From NCBI RefSeq assembly GCF_000516985.1, contig NW_006917097.1:806001-870000 (forward strand): a stretch of DNA of 64,000 nt. The letters are read 5' to 3'. This DNA is from Pestalotiopsis fici W106-1 (taxonomy: Eukaryota > Ascomycota > Sordariomycetes > Amphisphaeriales > Sporocadaceae). The stretch's first letter is position 1. Each line of letters opens with the position of its first letter. The notes below the pieces were generated by a model. That model made no database searches. It was given only the letters and a program-made list of their open reading frames with translations, and had not been told where the DNA came from. Shown one piece after another: positions 22,500 to 33,878 of this stretch. The translations under genes and the position numbers were made by a program.

Positions 22500-24800
22500 C
22501 ATGCATCGACACGTTCTTCAAGTATCCTGTCCACACTTTCCTCAAACACCACATCTACTCTTCCTTCAAACAAGGAGTTTAAACATGTACCAGAACCCCT
22601 TTTGCCAAATGAGGGCATCGTGCAGTCCTATGATGAGGACTTCCAAAGAAGAGCGATACTACCCCTTCCTGTGCGACTCATCGATAGGGATAGTGACGGG
22701 GGATACGATTTTGGATGCGAGATCATAGGAGACGGGACCCGCGGGTCTTGTAGCAAGCCTCTTCTTGAGGGAAGCCACAGCAAATCTTTCACCAGGCTCC
22801 TTGACCTCCCCATCGAGATTTTCGGAATAATCATTGAGCTTGTGGTCCAAGACTTGGTAATCCGCCGTTTAACCAGGTTGAGGCAAGTGTGTAGTATGTA
22901 CAAAATGCCCGAGTCAACATCATTGGCGGCAAGCTCATATTGACATAGGAACGTTCAATTACGAGGTGCTGAACGCTTACGAAACACTCTGCATATTAGC
23001 CTCTCATCAGCTCTCCATCAATGACCCATGGGATAAACTGGCGCTGGACTTGTATGGCACCATGTATTTTGGCAGAGACGACCGGCTGCGCTGGAGAGGT
23101 ACGTGGGGTCAACCCGTGATCCGCTTCCTTGCCCGCTTCATCTTGTGCTGGCCATACGAGACCAAACTCGCCTCGAGGAATCCCGCTCGTCATTTTCCTG
23201 TAACCGCCGAAGCAGTCATCTTCTGGGGTGCCGATCGTCCTTTTGACCCGACGGCAGAAGCCTGGCATACATGCATCTCATGTTTGTTGAATCGCATTCT
23301 TGACGATCTCAAAGCTATTGCCAATGACCGTTACGACTCATTGGTCGAGCTTCTCAAGCATGTTGATGACTACATTCGCTTTCACGATTCCAAGAATGGT
23401 TCTAATGCCTTTTTCTCTGTAACTCGAAGTATTTAGGAATTCTCTACCTTGTTTTTCCCTCGGCAGGACCGTCTTGACTACTATCCCTTGTCAAACTATA
23501 TAACCATCGTAGCCATGATCCTAAAGAAAGAGGCATTATACGACCAGGTATTCGGAGCAATATCTGGCGCGTGGACTTGCCCCCTTCTTGGTACGCACAC
23601 CTGGGCTGCCATCAGGACTGGACAACATAGTCTTGTCCGGCAATTTCACAAAGGCTCGGATCTATCCAGCGACTTGCCGTATTTGCTGATTGCTGCTGTA
23701 AAGTCAGGCGGTCTGGCTACAGTACATTTCGTCCAACAGATGCAGGAGGAAAGTGGGGAAATGCCTCCTGACTCTGAATATTTCGAGGTAAGTAATTGTG
23801 GCTGTTTCTTCTCCTATCGACAGTTTCTTGAAGGTGTGAACTAGAACTGCTTTGTCTGTTATCAAATGCGTGCTAATGTTTGTCTTGATTTGGTCATATA
23901 CGACCGAAAGAGAGCGACTACTAAGACCTGTTGTTGAATAGATTGCCATCACCCGCGCCTCACAGCTCGGCTATTTTGAGATTGGGAAGCATCTCCTCAA
24001 TACTTTGGCCGAGAACAAAGATTGGCAAATATTTTCTCGCATACCTCCTCAGTGGATATTATCCCAAGCCTTGACCTGTTGCTCGCTGTTTGGTGACCTT
24101 CCATTTTTGCAACTTTTGTATCAGTCAAGCATTCTCTTCAATGTGTCGATTGCTAATCTGTGCCCCAACCTAGAGATTCTTGCTGCTTGGGCGGGAGATG
24201 TCAGAGTTCTGCAATAGATATTGGACCATTTGGTAAGCGCTGGACGTAGAAGAATAGAAAATGCATTATCCGCTGCGATACATGGCAACAAGGCGGACTC
24301 TTTACATTTTCCAATAGAAAATTACTCATCCAGATCTCTGGGCACGGGCCTTTCTACTTAGGCGTTGAAAATCCTCCAAGGTGTCCAATTGAAAAGTTAT
24401 CAAGCAGTCTGTTACCTACTCGAAGACCGAAAGGTTATTGATTTGATGGAAAATGGATCCTCAGGACAAGCAGAGCCGGCGGTACGCATATATAATCGAG
24501 GCCATGATTCGAGGTGGGTACCTAGAGATGGTTGAGATGCTCATTCGCCTCGAGGTGCCACTAAACCAGCGACTCCGTGAGAACATATCCTATACACCTA
24601 TCATGATTGCTCACACCTCGGTTCAGCCGGTGCCAGGCGGATTGAGCAAAAGCTTTCCGAGCTGGGCATTGAACGCATCGATTTGAGGGTGGCCAATATC
24701 CGTGCCTTTGCGAATCATCGACGACTACCAAAGCGGTATTACAAATCCTACATGCCTTGCGATCTCTATATGGAGGAATTTCAAGAACTGGATTCACGAC
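22500..24800 (+). pseudogene. Disrupted F-box/ankyrin-type gene
   Basis: The first coding block has an F-box-like core (RLLDLPIEIFGIIIEL, about 22795-22842). Three plausible introns can be placed: a 58-bp one with donor GTATGT near 22891 and acceptor CATAG at about 22948, giving RQVCRTFNYEVLN; one with donor GTAACT near 23420 and acceptor GGCAG at about 23466; and one with donor GTAAGT near 23789 and acceptor AATAG at about 23941. Beyond these the frame is broken. A TAG at about 24217 sits where VLQ-W-ILDHL is expected. A frameshift near 24455 separates KVIDLMEN from DPQDKQSRRYAYIIEAM. Another near 24617 separates SYTPIMIAHT from GARRIEQKLSELG. No ATG starts the first block in frame. The family resembles large fungal F-box/ankyrin proteins. 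Probably a pseudogene; unplaced introns could explain one of the breaks but not all. Confidence 0.6.
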
Positions 24801-25672
24801 CTGGTGAGTTGACATGCCCCACTGACGTATATCGGATTAAGCTCACGCGCTTGTCCATACTCTTCTTCTTTCGCTTCTGCGCATTCTCTCATATGGTTGT
24901 GGCAGCGCTTGTGGCAGACCAATTGGCTATATATAGCAAAGGCATGCTACAAAGTGGCTGAGTAGTCTAGAGGGTTTAGTCGTCTCTTTGTTGGCTTTTC
25001 TTTTTAACCTCAGGAAACTCTTAACTTTTTTTTCTTTTTTCTTGCCCAATAAACAACTTACTAGTCATCTCATGGAGACTCAAAATCGACCACCAGGCTT
25101 GACTCCATGACTCGTAGACACTCACATTCCTATTACAGAACTGCTTACGATGATAGACACCGTTAACAAGGTACAGCAAATTGATGGGAACTTAGGCGTA
25201 TTCAATGTAAGTTAATGGGTCTGGTTGCGTGAGATTAGTGAAATTAAATGCACACAATCCAATCGCCTCTAGCTTCCAACTAGAAATAGCTGGTAAGTCA
25301 GAGGGTCTGGGAGTTCATGCTTTCATCCGTCAAAATGTAAGTTGTGCCCATTACTTTAGTCAAAGTCAACCCTCCACACAAGGCAGACATAGGCGGGTAT
25401 TTCAAGACAAAGAAGCGCCAATCATCTTGTCAACAATGAAATGACAGACAATGCAACGGGATTCCTTGAAAACGCTGGAACACTATTAACGCATGGAGGT
25501 CTTCAAATTCGAAAGAGATTTCTCCATCCAATTCTGTTCCATCGTTCACTATTCTTTTCAAATACCCAATCCTTGGGTTTCTATCTTATTCAGCCAACTT
25601 GTCTGGTTACAAGTCATTTCCATTCTACAAATCCTATTCTACTACTTTGTCAAATACCCTCTAGAAATCACC
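24801..25672. other. Intergenic
   Basis: It lies between the pseudogene and the small hypothetical gene. A pyrimidine-rich leader precedes the ATG at 25673. No other gene seen. Confidence 0.5.
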
Positions 25673-26224
25673 ATGCAAAACGAAAACGCTCCATCCTGGC
25701 TCTTTACTGATCCGTACGCGTATCAGTATTCTGACCTATCGAATTACGCTCCAGGAGCAGAAAGAAATGGAATCGTGTCGGAACGTAATGCCGGTACTGC
25801 TGAGCTTGACGCTGGACCTCACACGGCTCCTCAAATCCGACGACCATCATACCGCGAGCCGCAGATGTCCAGAAAAGGCGCCATGCCAGCGAGAGATGCT
25901 GCTCAAGCTCCCGAGGTGTACGTTGCTCCCGTCTCTCACGAACGGTGGAGTTCGCTGGAGCCAGTCATGCCCAATGACCGGTATCACCATATGAGGGCCT
26001 TGGACCTTTGCGAGAAGATCCCCTACGTACCAGAGACGAGTCGGCAGCATTCGAAGCTGGAAGTCGTCAGTCCAGCTGGACTCAACAAGTCAAAGAGTGC
26101 CACCAGCTTTGATGATATACTCCAGAGTGTCGAATATGAAAAGAGCAAGTTGAGCTTCAAAACGTGGGAGATTGAGAGGGCCAGGGGCAGGCGGGCGAAA
26201 GCAAGGTTTGATGCTGGCCATTAG
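25673..26224 (+). CDS. Hypothetical hydrophilic protein, 183 aa
   Basis: I start at the ATG at 25673, which has a good context (CACCATGC). The frame is open upstream to an ATG at 25493, but that extension is hydrophobic and looks like translated leader. The 183-residue product has no signal peptide or membrane helix. It is rich in Pro, Ser and charged residues, with SATSFDDILQSVEYEKSK near the end followed by a basic tail (RARGRRAKARF). No known domain was recognised. The composition and intact length suggest a real gene of narrow distribution. Confidence 0.55.
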   Translation: MQNENAPSWLFTDPYAYQYSDLSNYAPGAERNGIVSERNAGTAELDAGPHTAPQIRRPSYREPQMSRKGAMPARDAAQAPEVYVAPVSHERWSSLEPVMPNDRYHHMRALDLCEKIPYVPETSRQHSKLEVVSPAGLNKSKSATSFDDILQSVEYEKSKLSFKTWEIERARGRRAKARFDAGH

Positions 26225-27836
26225 ATATTGCATGTTTTGTAAAATTGGTCAAAAACATTACCTAGCAAAAAAAAAAAGTTTTCTTTCGACGACATGGAGT
26301 TTTGTGAGATCCAGAGACGCTTTGATACAGCCAGCAAGTGATCAAGACAAATAATGATCAATTTATTCGACCGTCAACTAAAGTAGATGGGTAGACATAC
26401 TGCATGCCTTATCGAAGTAGCTGTCGCTTAGCCTGAAATATGATCCTAATTACCATAAGGCTGACTGACGGCAGGGGGGTTCTTTGGAAAACTAGCATGA
26501 GTACAGAGTATTTGCCACAATCTTAAACGAACACACAGGACCATCATGGATGTCCGTGGGGGTGATCACAAGTCGACGCCATTAGTTGAAACAAGAGCAC
26601 ACCTCTTCCCAAGGCTATAGCCACAAGACACCAGGTGGCTCACGAAGCTGAAATGCAACCATGAGTTTTGGGATGATTCCAGCCAGTTGGGACAGGCTGC
26701 AAGCGAAGGCGCTAATTGGGTCAAGACTTGAGGTTTGGTGATCATGGTGTGAACATGGTTGACGCTAGTATCGGAATGATGCCGAGTGCCATGGAGTTTG
26801 GATGAAAATCATCGCATCAGTATCGAGTGTCGTGCATGGAATATCTGCCAAACAAGAAGCATATTCTGGAGTGCTCATAAAAGTATAATAGACTTGTGAG
26901 CCTATCGAAAAAAGGTTTGAGAAATGGAAATATCGTATTGATTTCACCTAAATCGTAGTTAATAGATTCTTTTTCATTTTTTTTCGGGGCCGGCCGAAAC
27001 AGATGAGAAAGTCATTGAACCAGGATCATACAAACCCTTTCCAGTCTGGAGCTCGAGCATGCTGCACTAAGACCCCGAATGGTCCAATGAAAAGATGCGA
27101 CAGTCAACAGCGTCGTAGACATCCTGGGCCAGGCGCCGGGGAAGACTCCAGCTTCAGCAAGTTCTAGTCCCAGGCTCGCCTAGCTCCTTGGGTCCAGCGG
27201 CGGAAGCCAAAAGTCGCTAGATTCACATAGCAGTTGGACCCTCCCCACTACACCACCCAACCAACCCTCAAACCACGACCGGCCCAGACTGGCGGGAGTC
27301 GTGACAAGAATGGTGAAAGATTTTCTTCTCTTTTATTTCCTGCACCCCTGTCGGTGGTATCGCGACCGAACCCTGGACTTTTTGCGCATATAATAGACGA
27401 GAACCTCAATCTTTTTTCTCTTCCCTCCTTCTTTTGCTGCTGCCTTCTTCACTGATGCCTCTTTGCAGCACGTCGATACCCTCATCCATTCTAACCACCC
27501 GGGCGCACTGCTTAATGTGCCCCCGCGACTCGAGGTGAATCAACAGCAGGCGACTTCAAAGTCTTTGCGCTTGCTTTTTCCCGGTGTAAAAACCGCAGAA
27601 AGACTTGTTATAATCATTTTCTACAGTATTACACATTTCTACTCTTTTTTCAGTAGATCTGGTACCACTGTAGCAACACTTTTTTGGGGATCTCATTCTT
27701 AAAAAAACGAGTAACCATAACCTCCAAGCGACCCAGTGGGATTGCTGCTGCTCTGCGGGGAAGACTATCTCGCCGCGCTGATCACGCAAATCTCCAAGGA
27801 TATAGTCGGATTGCTCAACAAGACGACTCGCTCGAG
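26225..27836. other. Intergenic and leader of the SLC35F-type gene
   Basis: The last 450 bp looks like promoter and leader of the downstream transporter: CT-rich, with a TATA-like GCATATAATAG at about 27386-27396 and a polypyrimidine tract ending TTTTTTCAG at 27653, which may close a leader intron. Nothing else recognised. Confidence 0.45.
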
Positions 27837-29045
27837 ATGGAGACTCCGTCCTACAACAAGAACGAGACAACCGGCCCAAGCGTCGAGGTCTATGGAGGAC
27901 AGTCGCATTCTGAGGCTTCTGGCTCTGCCGACCAGGCGGCCATTAGCACCGTCATTCATCAGATCGAGGCCAGAAAGGTGCACTGGTACACCTATCTGAC
28001 CACTTGGGATTTCTGGCTGGTCCTCATCATTGGCCAGGTTCTCGCGCTGTGCATCACGGGTACCAACACCTTCACCAGCTGCCTGTCGTCGTGGGAGAAC
28101 TGGTCCATCCCGGCCCTGCAGACCATTTTCAACTATGCCCTGCTGTCCATTGTCTACGTGCCCATCACGCTGGTCAAGCTCGGCCCCGCCAAGCTGGGAA
28201 GCATCATTTTGCGCGACGGCTGGAAGTACTTTATCCTCAGCTTCCTCGACGTGCTCGGCAACTACTTTACCGTCTTGGCCTATCGCTACACCAATCTGCT
28301 GTCGGCTCAGCTGCTCAACTTCTGGTCCATTGTCTGTGTGGTCATCATCTCGTTCCTGCTGCTCAAGGTCCGCTACAAGATCTTCCAGATCATTGGTATC
28401 TTGATTGCCTGTGGTGGCATGGGTCTCCTGCTGGCCAGCGACCACATTCAGGGAAGCAACGGCGGACCCGGTGTCGACCTGCTCAAGGGCGACCTGTTCG
28501 GTCTCTTGGGCGCGACCCTGTACGGTGTCTCCAACGTCTTTGAGGAGTGGTTCGTCAGCAAGCGGCCCATGTATGAGGTGCTCAGCTTCTTGGGTGTCTT
28601 TGGCGTCATCATCAACGGCGTCGTCGCCGCCATCTTTGACCGCTCCAGCTTTGAGGGCGCCAACTGGAACAGCAACGTCGCAGGTTACCTCGTCGGCTAC
28701 ACTCTGGTCCTGTTCATCTTTTACTCGCTCGCGCCCATCATTCTGCGCATGGGCTCGGCCGCCTTCTTTGACATCTCGCTCCTGACTGGTAACTTTTGGG
28801 GTACCGCCATTGGTATTCAGGTCTTTGGCTACACCATTTACTACCTGTACCCCATTGCGTTTGTCCTCATCATCATTGGTCTCGTTGCCTACTTTCTGGC
28901 CGGCAGCATGCTGGGTGACTCCAAGAAGCCTTGGCTGGGTCAGGACCAGGAGGATGGTGTCGCTGGTATTGGAACGGCCAAGCTCAAGGCTCTCAACCTG
29001 GCAAGAAAGCAGGGTTTGGCTGCAGCCGAGGGTGATAGGGTCTAG
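27837..29045 (+). CDS. SLC35F-type (DUF914) solute transporter, about 402 aa
   Basis: The frame is open from 27657, but the first in-frame ATG is at 27837, so I start there. An upstream exon could add residues, because RRADHANLQGYSRIAQQDD just before it looks codable. The protein has a hydrophilic N-terminus and about ten membrane helices of the EamA/DMT fold. Conserved pieces include GQVLALCITGTNTFTS, YANLLSAQLLNFW-like YTNLLSAQLLNFW, SFLLLKVRY and VSNVFEEWFVSKRP. These match the SLC35F1/F2/F6 group (PF06027). Members are presumed transporters of organelle or plasma membranes with mostly unknown substrates. Strong third-position C/G bias suggests high expression. It converges on the sphingomyelinase-like gene, with only 197 bp between the stop codons. 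Confidence 0.9.
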   Translation: METPSYNKNETTGPSVEVYGGQSHSEASGSADQAAISTVIHQIEARKVHWYTYLTTWDFWLVLIIGQVLALCITGTNTFTSCLSSWENWSIPALQTIFNYALLSIVYVPITLVKLGPAKLGSIILRDGWKYFILSFLDVLGNYFTVLAYRYTNLLSAQLLNFWSIVCVVIISFLLLKVRYKIFQIIGILIACGGMGLLLASDHIQGSNGGPGVDLLKGDLFGLLGATLYGVSNVFEEWFVSKRPMYEVLSFLGVFGVIINGVVAAIFDRSSFEGANWNSNVAGYLVGYTLVLFIFYSLAPIILRMGSAAFFDISLLTGNFWGTAIGIQVFGYTIYYLYPIAFVLIIIGLVAYFLAGSMLGDSKKPWLGQDQEDGVAGIGTAKLKALNLARKQGLAAAEGDRV

Positions 29046-29242
29046 TCAGCTCGAATCTCCAAAGACATGCGGCAGCCTGACCTGGCTCCTTCCTCCTCAA
29101 TCAATATGGGGCACGATTGAAGTTTCACTCTCACAGTGTTGCAACTTGACTTTTATTCCAATGATACCAATACTAGAGTTATAGTCTATTCATAGCTCAA
29201 TTATATAATTATTTCAATACATTATCGCCGCGTTTACATACA

Positions 29243-31495
29243 CTAAAAGTTGACACCAGTATATGCGCTCTGTACGCTCCCAAAGCCCTGAGGACACTGC
29301 TTTCCTAGTGCCGCTGATCCACTTCGCATATAGCAAATCTTGGCCTCGGCACACGCCTCGCTGGTGCAGTTGGGACTCCGGATGCTGCTCTTGCCCTGAA
29401 AGGTATTGAAGACGCTAACGAGCGTCCGGTTGCGCTCCATGGCCTCGGTGACGCGGTGCCAAAACGTCGCATTCAGCGGGGCGTCGTCTGGCCACTCGGC
29501 TCCGGGTCCGTAGGCGGCTCGGCTGCTGTACTCGAGCTGAAAGACGGGCCCGCTCCCTTGATCTCCCTCTTCTGTGCCATTGTCCAGGGACCCAAACGAC
29601 GACACGTCCGAGTAGAATGTATACGCATCGTAAATATCCCAGCTGCCCGTATCGACCTCGTACAAACGGTATCCCGAGTTGAGGTTGGTGAGCGGCGTCA
29701 GACTGGGGCCCACCCAGGCGCTGGCAACGGCCGTCTCGGCCGACCTGTTGCTCCCGTTGGCGCCCTGGTAGTAGACAAAGGCCTGGTCCTCGTGGGTGTG
29801 CCCGAAAAAGACGCCGGCCACCACGTGCGGCGAGTAGCGCTCAATGATTCTCCGGAGCGCCTCGGAGCCGTTGGGCAAAGGGTTGGTGCCGTCCCAGCCC
29901 GAGAGCACGTGGCCGACGATCCACACGCGCTCGCCGCTGTCCTCGGCGCGCTGCAGCTCGTCAATGAGAAAGGTGAACATGCCGCTAAAGTCTGGGTCCG
30001 CCGCCTTCAGCAGCGCAAAGTGGTTGTTGCGGTAGTACAGGTCCGTGTTGAGCGTAATGATGCGCAGGCCCAGCGGGTGCCGGATCGAGTAGGCCGCATA
30101 GTGCGTCCGGGCCGAGGCGGCGGTCGCCTCGTCGATCCAGCCGTAGTACTCCCACAGCGAGGAGACGTGGTCGTAGTTCCAGGACAACTGGTTGCCTAGG
30201 GGTCCGTCGTCGTCGATGCCGTGTGGCACGTCGAGATTGTCTGGGTTTGTATCGTGGTTCTGCCCATTTATATTAGCGAATGAGGTCTTTATGGGAACAT
30301 TTCCAAGGCCAGACTTACTCCCAGTGCAGCATATACCGGTCCGCCGATGTACGCTTTAAACATGTGCCAGACGGACAGCTCGATATCCTCTACGTAATCC
30401 CGGGAGCGCTGGTATTGCGAGTCGTGCGCCACGAGATCACCCGTGTACAGCGCAAACGCCGCTGGGTTCTCCTTTGAGGTTCCCGTGAGTGGACCAATGG
30501 ACTGCAGGGCGGCCAGCGCGAGGTAATACGGAGAGTCGCACTTGTAGTAACCATACAGCGGTGCGGGCACCTGAATGGCCGCGGCGCTCCCGTTGGCTGC
30601 TGGCGCGCTGTGGCGACAGCACATGCTCGAGGTGCAGTTGCCCTCGGCTCCCACCTCGTACCGGGCGTCCAGGTGCAGGTCCGAGAGATGGAGAACCTTT
30701 ACCCGCTGGCCGCTGGGCTGCGGCTTGGTGGCATTGGCGGGCTTGGGCTTGGGGAAGGCGAGCTCAAAGGCCGTCACGTTGGGCGAGGCGCAGTACGAAC
30801 CCAGATACGCGCATATATACTGCCCGTCTAGGCCCGCCACGTCGGCCTTGGAGAGAATCTGCGTCCATGTGGCACCAAAGCTGCCGGCCTCGTACGTTGA
30901 CTGGCACGTGGAGTTGGATGCGAAGCCCGTCTTCTGGCACAGTGAGATCATGGCGTCTGGCAGGTAAGTTGGGGCCAGTTTCGCAGCCATTTGCGCCACT
31001 GACAGGGCGGCGACGCATCTCGAACAGTTGGATGAAAGCCCAGTTTGGTTAGCCCTCACAATTGTCAAAATCTCGTCTGAAGCTGCAGCGATGACAGCCT
31101 CTGCGCTGGCTTCGGAAAGATTGGCCAGCGCCTGAGGAAAATAGACTGGATCCGTGTCATGAGACGGGATGGACAGAGGGTCTGTCACATTCAAGGGAAA
31201 TGTCTTGTTGAGAATGGGATCAAACAGTGCCGGTTGGGGCTCAGATGTAGGGCCAGGCTGGACTGATTGTGATGGTCAGCTATTATATCAATTGGACTTA
31301 CAAAACATTTAGGGTTTGTTATTCAAACTCACTGTAATAGCTGGAAAACACCGATGTTGGAAAGGCAGCGGGCACAGTATACGATGCGGCACCTGGGATC
31401 GATGATGATGACGATGATGATAATGATGCACTGGCCGCGAATGCGCCAAGTACGGCTTGACTAGCAAGCATGTTGAGAAAGAATGCCATGTTCAT
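29243..31495 (-). CDS. Acid sphingomyelinase-like phosphodiesterase, secreted, 3 exons, 707 aa
   Basis: Exons 31495-31333, 31262-30319 and 30259-29243, with introns of 70 and 59 bp. The first exon codes a signal peptide (MNMAFFLNMLASQAVLGAFA) followed by a Ser run. A saposin-like Cys-rich region lies at about residues 130-215 (CSRC, CQKTG, CQSTY, YICAYLGSYC). The metallophosphoesterase core then shows the metal ligands in order: SDLHLD at 248-253, TGDLVAHD, GNHD at 369-372 formed exactly across the second splice junction, GHVLSG at 485-490 and GHTHED at 522-527. Family members hydrolyse sphingomyelin or other phosphodiester lipids to ceramide and a phospho-headgroup using two zinc ions. Fungi lack sphingomyelin, so the natural substrate is probably another sphingolipid or phosphodiester. 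Many N-x-S/T sites fit secretion. Confidence 0.93.
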
Positions 31496-32451
31496 CCTGT
31501 CAGAATTCCTACAAGCAAAACATGACCTTTATGTGGGCAAATTAGAATGAAGGTTATTACTGAGAGTACCAAAACCTCAGACACTCGGCAGAATGTGAAT
31601 CAAGCTGTCAAACTTAGAAAATCACAGGTACAATGGGAATTTGAAGCGACGATTGAGAGTGCAGCGGATACTGTTTATGATCCATCCCACGTTCCTGGCT
31701 GCTGGGTATGCAGAGCCAAAGATCAGAGAGGCTGGGGCGTGGAGAGAGAGACAGCACGTGCATTTGCAACAGATCCGTGCAGAATGAATGCTCTAGGCTA
31801 GGTATCTAGGCACTGTATTTCTTGCTGGGTCCAGTTCGGAAAACGGCTCATTCAGGTCTCAATATAAATTGCTGTCTACACAGATAAACGTGCCAAGTGA
31901 TTCAACAGTGATTGGATAGTGGTCCCAGGGAGGAGGGGATAAGCGACAGTGGCTCAAGCATTAGCGCCAAGACCCCACACTGTGATTCTGAATTGGTATT
32001 AGAAGGAGGGAACAGGGCCTGTACTCAATGGACTGGACTCGATTCGAAGAAGACACTGACAGCCTTGTCCCAATCTATTGTTTTCAATCCTAAGCTATAG
32101 AATGCTGATAGTTTCAGAACCTACAAGGACACGGTGCGGTGGACCAGCTATATTTCTCTTGGCATTTCTCCTATAGACTTGACCAATTCTTGACCATGTT
32201 CCATTTTCAATAGCAGTCGATTCCAACATCAAATAGGTATATGGTAGTCTTTATTTGAATGTACATCACATTTTTGAAGCCAATCAAAACTGCAGAGGTG
32301 AGTTTAAAGATTAATTAAGAGTCTATTCTTCTTAAAAGCTGCTGTTGGTTCCATTATTCTTGAATTTATACAAAGCAATACCGTAGCCTCAAACATCTCA
32401 GAGTCCCATGTTTGAAATATATGCTTGGCAAATTTCGAGGAGAAAACAATA
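31496..32451. other. Intergenic
   Basis: It holds the promoter of the sphingomyelinase-like gene and the 3' side of the RTA1 gene. No gene recognised. Confidence 0.5.
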
Positions 32452-33358
32452 TTATTGATAAGGTACGGAGGCTTCTCGAAGCGGCTCCATGTTATAATGT
32501 TTATGTGACGCTTGACTGCGGTCGATTTGGCGAAGCAGCACACCCGGATGCAGTACCAAAAAGATAATCATGACGCCGAGCATGAGCGCAGCATCAAACA
32601 CGTATAGCATCGCCTCGTGTTGACTGACGAATCCGTAGAAGCCCTGAGCAAACTCAATCGCCTTGACGAGATTTCGGACCCAGACCATGACAACGCAGAC
32701 GCCGAGCGCGATAACGTGACGCTTCCACGGAGCGTCGACAATGGCAGTCTGGCTCGCCTGGCGGTAGAAGCGCACCACGAGGATCAGATAAATAGCCATG
32801 ACCACGAGCTGGAAAGCGAGACCACCGAGTACCACGCGGTCTCCAATGTGCATAATCTTTAGGCTTCCAGTCACCTGCACCAGACCGCCGCCGATTTGCG
32901 TGCAAAAGGCAATAATGTCGGTGAGAATAAACAGCGTGGTCGGGCTACATCGCCTCCTGGGCTGCGCGAGGATTCCTTCCTTGAGTCGTCCCAGTGTCAC
33001 GTACATTGTTGCGGCGATGAATACGGGAGAGACCAAGATGAGCATGAGCTGAAGCATAAAAGGCTTTGGCGAGTTTGGGTTTTCTCCACCCCATGCGCGA
33101 CCATAATAACCGAAAAGTTCACCTGGAAATGGAATGGTAAGCTTTTCAAATCAAGGAGAAGAAGAAGATGAAAAATCAAAACTCACATATACCACCCAAT
33201 ACTAGCGGGATCATGTATCGTGTTCGAAAGTAGAATACGCCACCAATATGCGCGACAGTAATAATTGTAAACAGTGCCACAAAGGCAAAACCAGCTGATC
33301 GCGATGGCGTATATGGATAATAAAGGACTTTTCCATCTTCGAATTGGACAAGACCCAT
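32452..33358 (-). CDS. RTA1-like membrane protein, 2 exons, 280 aa
   Basis: Exon 1 is 33358-33187 and exon 2 is 33122-32452; the 64-bp intron joins GGIC to ELFGYYGR in frame. Seven hydrophobic segments and the motifs YYPYTPSRSAGFAF, GYYGRAW, MLILVSPVFIAATMYVTLGRL, QIGGGLVQ and RNLVKAIEFAQG are characteristic of the fungal RTA1 family (PF04479). Members include yeast Rta1 and Rsb1, linked to resistance to 7-aminocholesterol and to export of sphingoid long-chain bases. The neighbour is a sphingomyelinase-like gene on the same strand, so a shared link to sphingolipids is possible but unproven. The length is normal and the frame intact. Confidence 0.93.
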
Positions 33359-33620
33359 TGTGACACTTGTTGATCCCGATGCGCGAGGAGTTGTGTGGAT
33401 TGTTGGCGTATTCTGTAAGTGGGCGCAAGCCCGTTTTGCAGGCGCCCAGCCGTTTTGGTGGATTCCAACAGGTTCTGCTAAAAGTGCCGTCCCGCCCGAA
33501 AATTATGTTATAATTATAGATGGATAAATTTGATACAGAATCTTGCGTTTATAACAGTAGTCTCTTGAATTGAGAAGAAGGAATGTTTGAATCAGATTTG
33601 GCCAAGTGAATAGAGGGGGG

Positions 33621-33628
33621 TATATATC
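33621..33628 (-). promoter_or_regulatory. TATA-like box upstream of the RTA1 gene
   Basis: The AT-rich site (tatatatc on the plus strand) lies about 265 bp upstream of the ATG, next to a G-run at about 33615-33620. It fits a core promoter with a long leader. Confidence 0.35.
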
Positions 33629-33878
33629 TGATCCCTAACTGAAAGATTCCCGCTCGTGATCAGCCAATCAGAGAATTTACGTATTCCTGTTCAAAATTCG
33701 CTTAGACTTGAACTAGCAGCGGCAATGCCGTCGCAAAATATCGACAGTCGGACCGTTGACGAAACTAGTGGGTCGAAAGAACAGGAAGCCATTATGAAAC
33801 TCCAGTTCTTCTATCTGAATGATCAAAAAGTAGCTTGCAGAACAGCTCTTGATGGGTGTTGTAGTGTAGAATTCGGGG

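Noticed and set aside
27684..27836. Upstream extension of the SLC35F-type protein
   Set aside because: Open frame but no ATG; a leading TTG is not accepted as a start. Kept only as a possible extra exon.
27765..28445. 226-codon minus-strand frame opposite the SLC35F-type gene
   Set aside because: Antisense shadow of a GC-biased, well-conserved coding exon.
29456..30199. 247-codon plus-strand frame opposite the sphingomyelinase-like gene
   Set aside because: Antisense shadow caused by strong third-position bias; no hydrophobic or domain pattern of its own.
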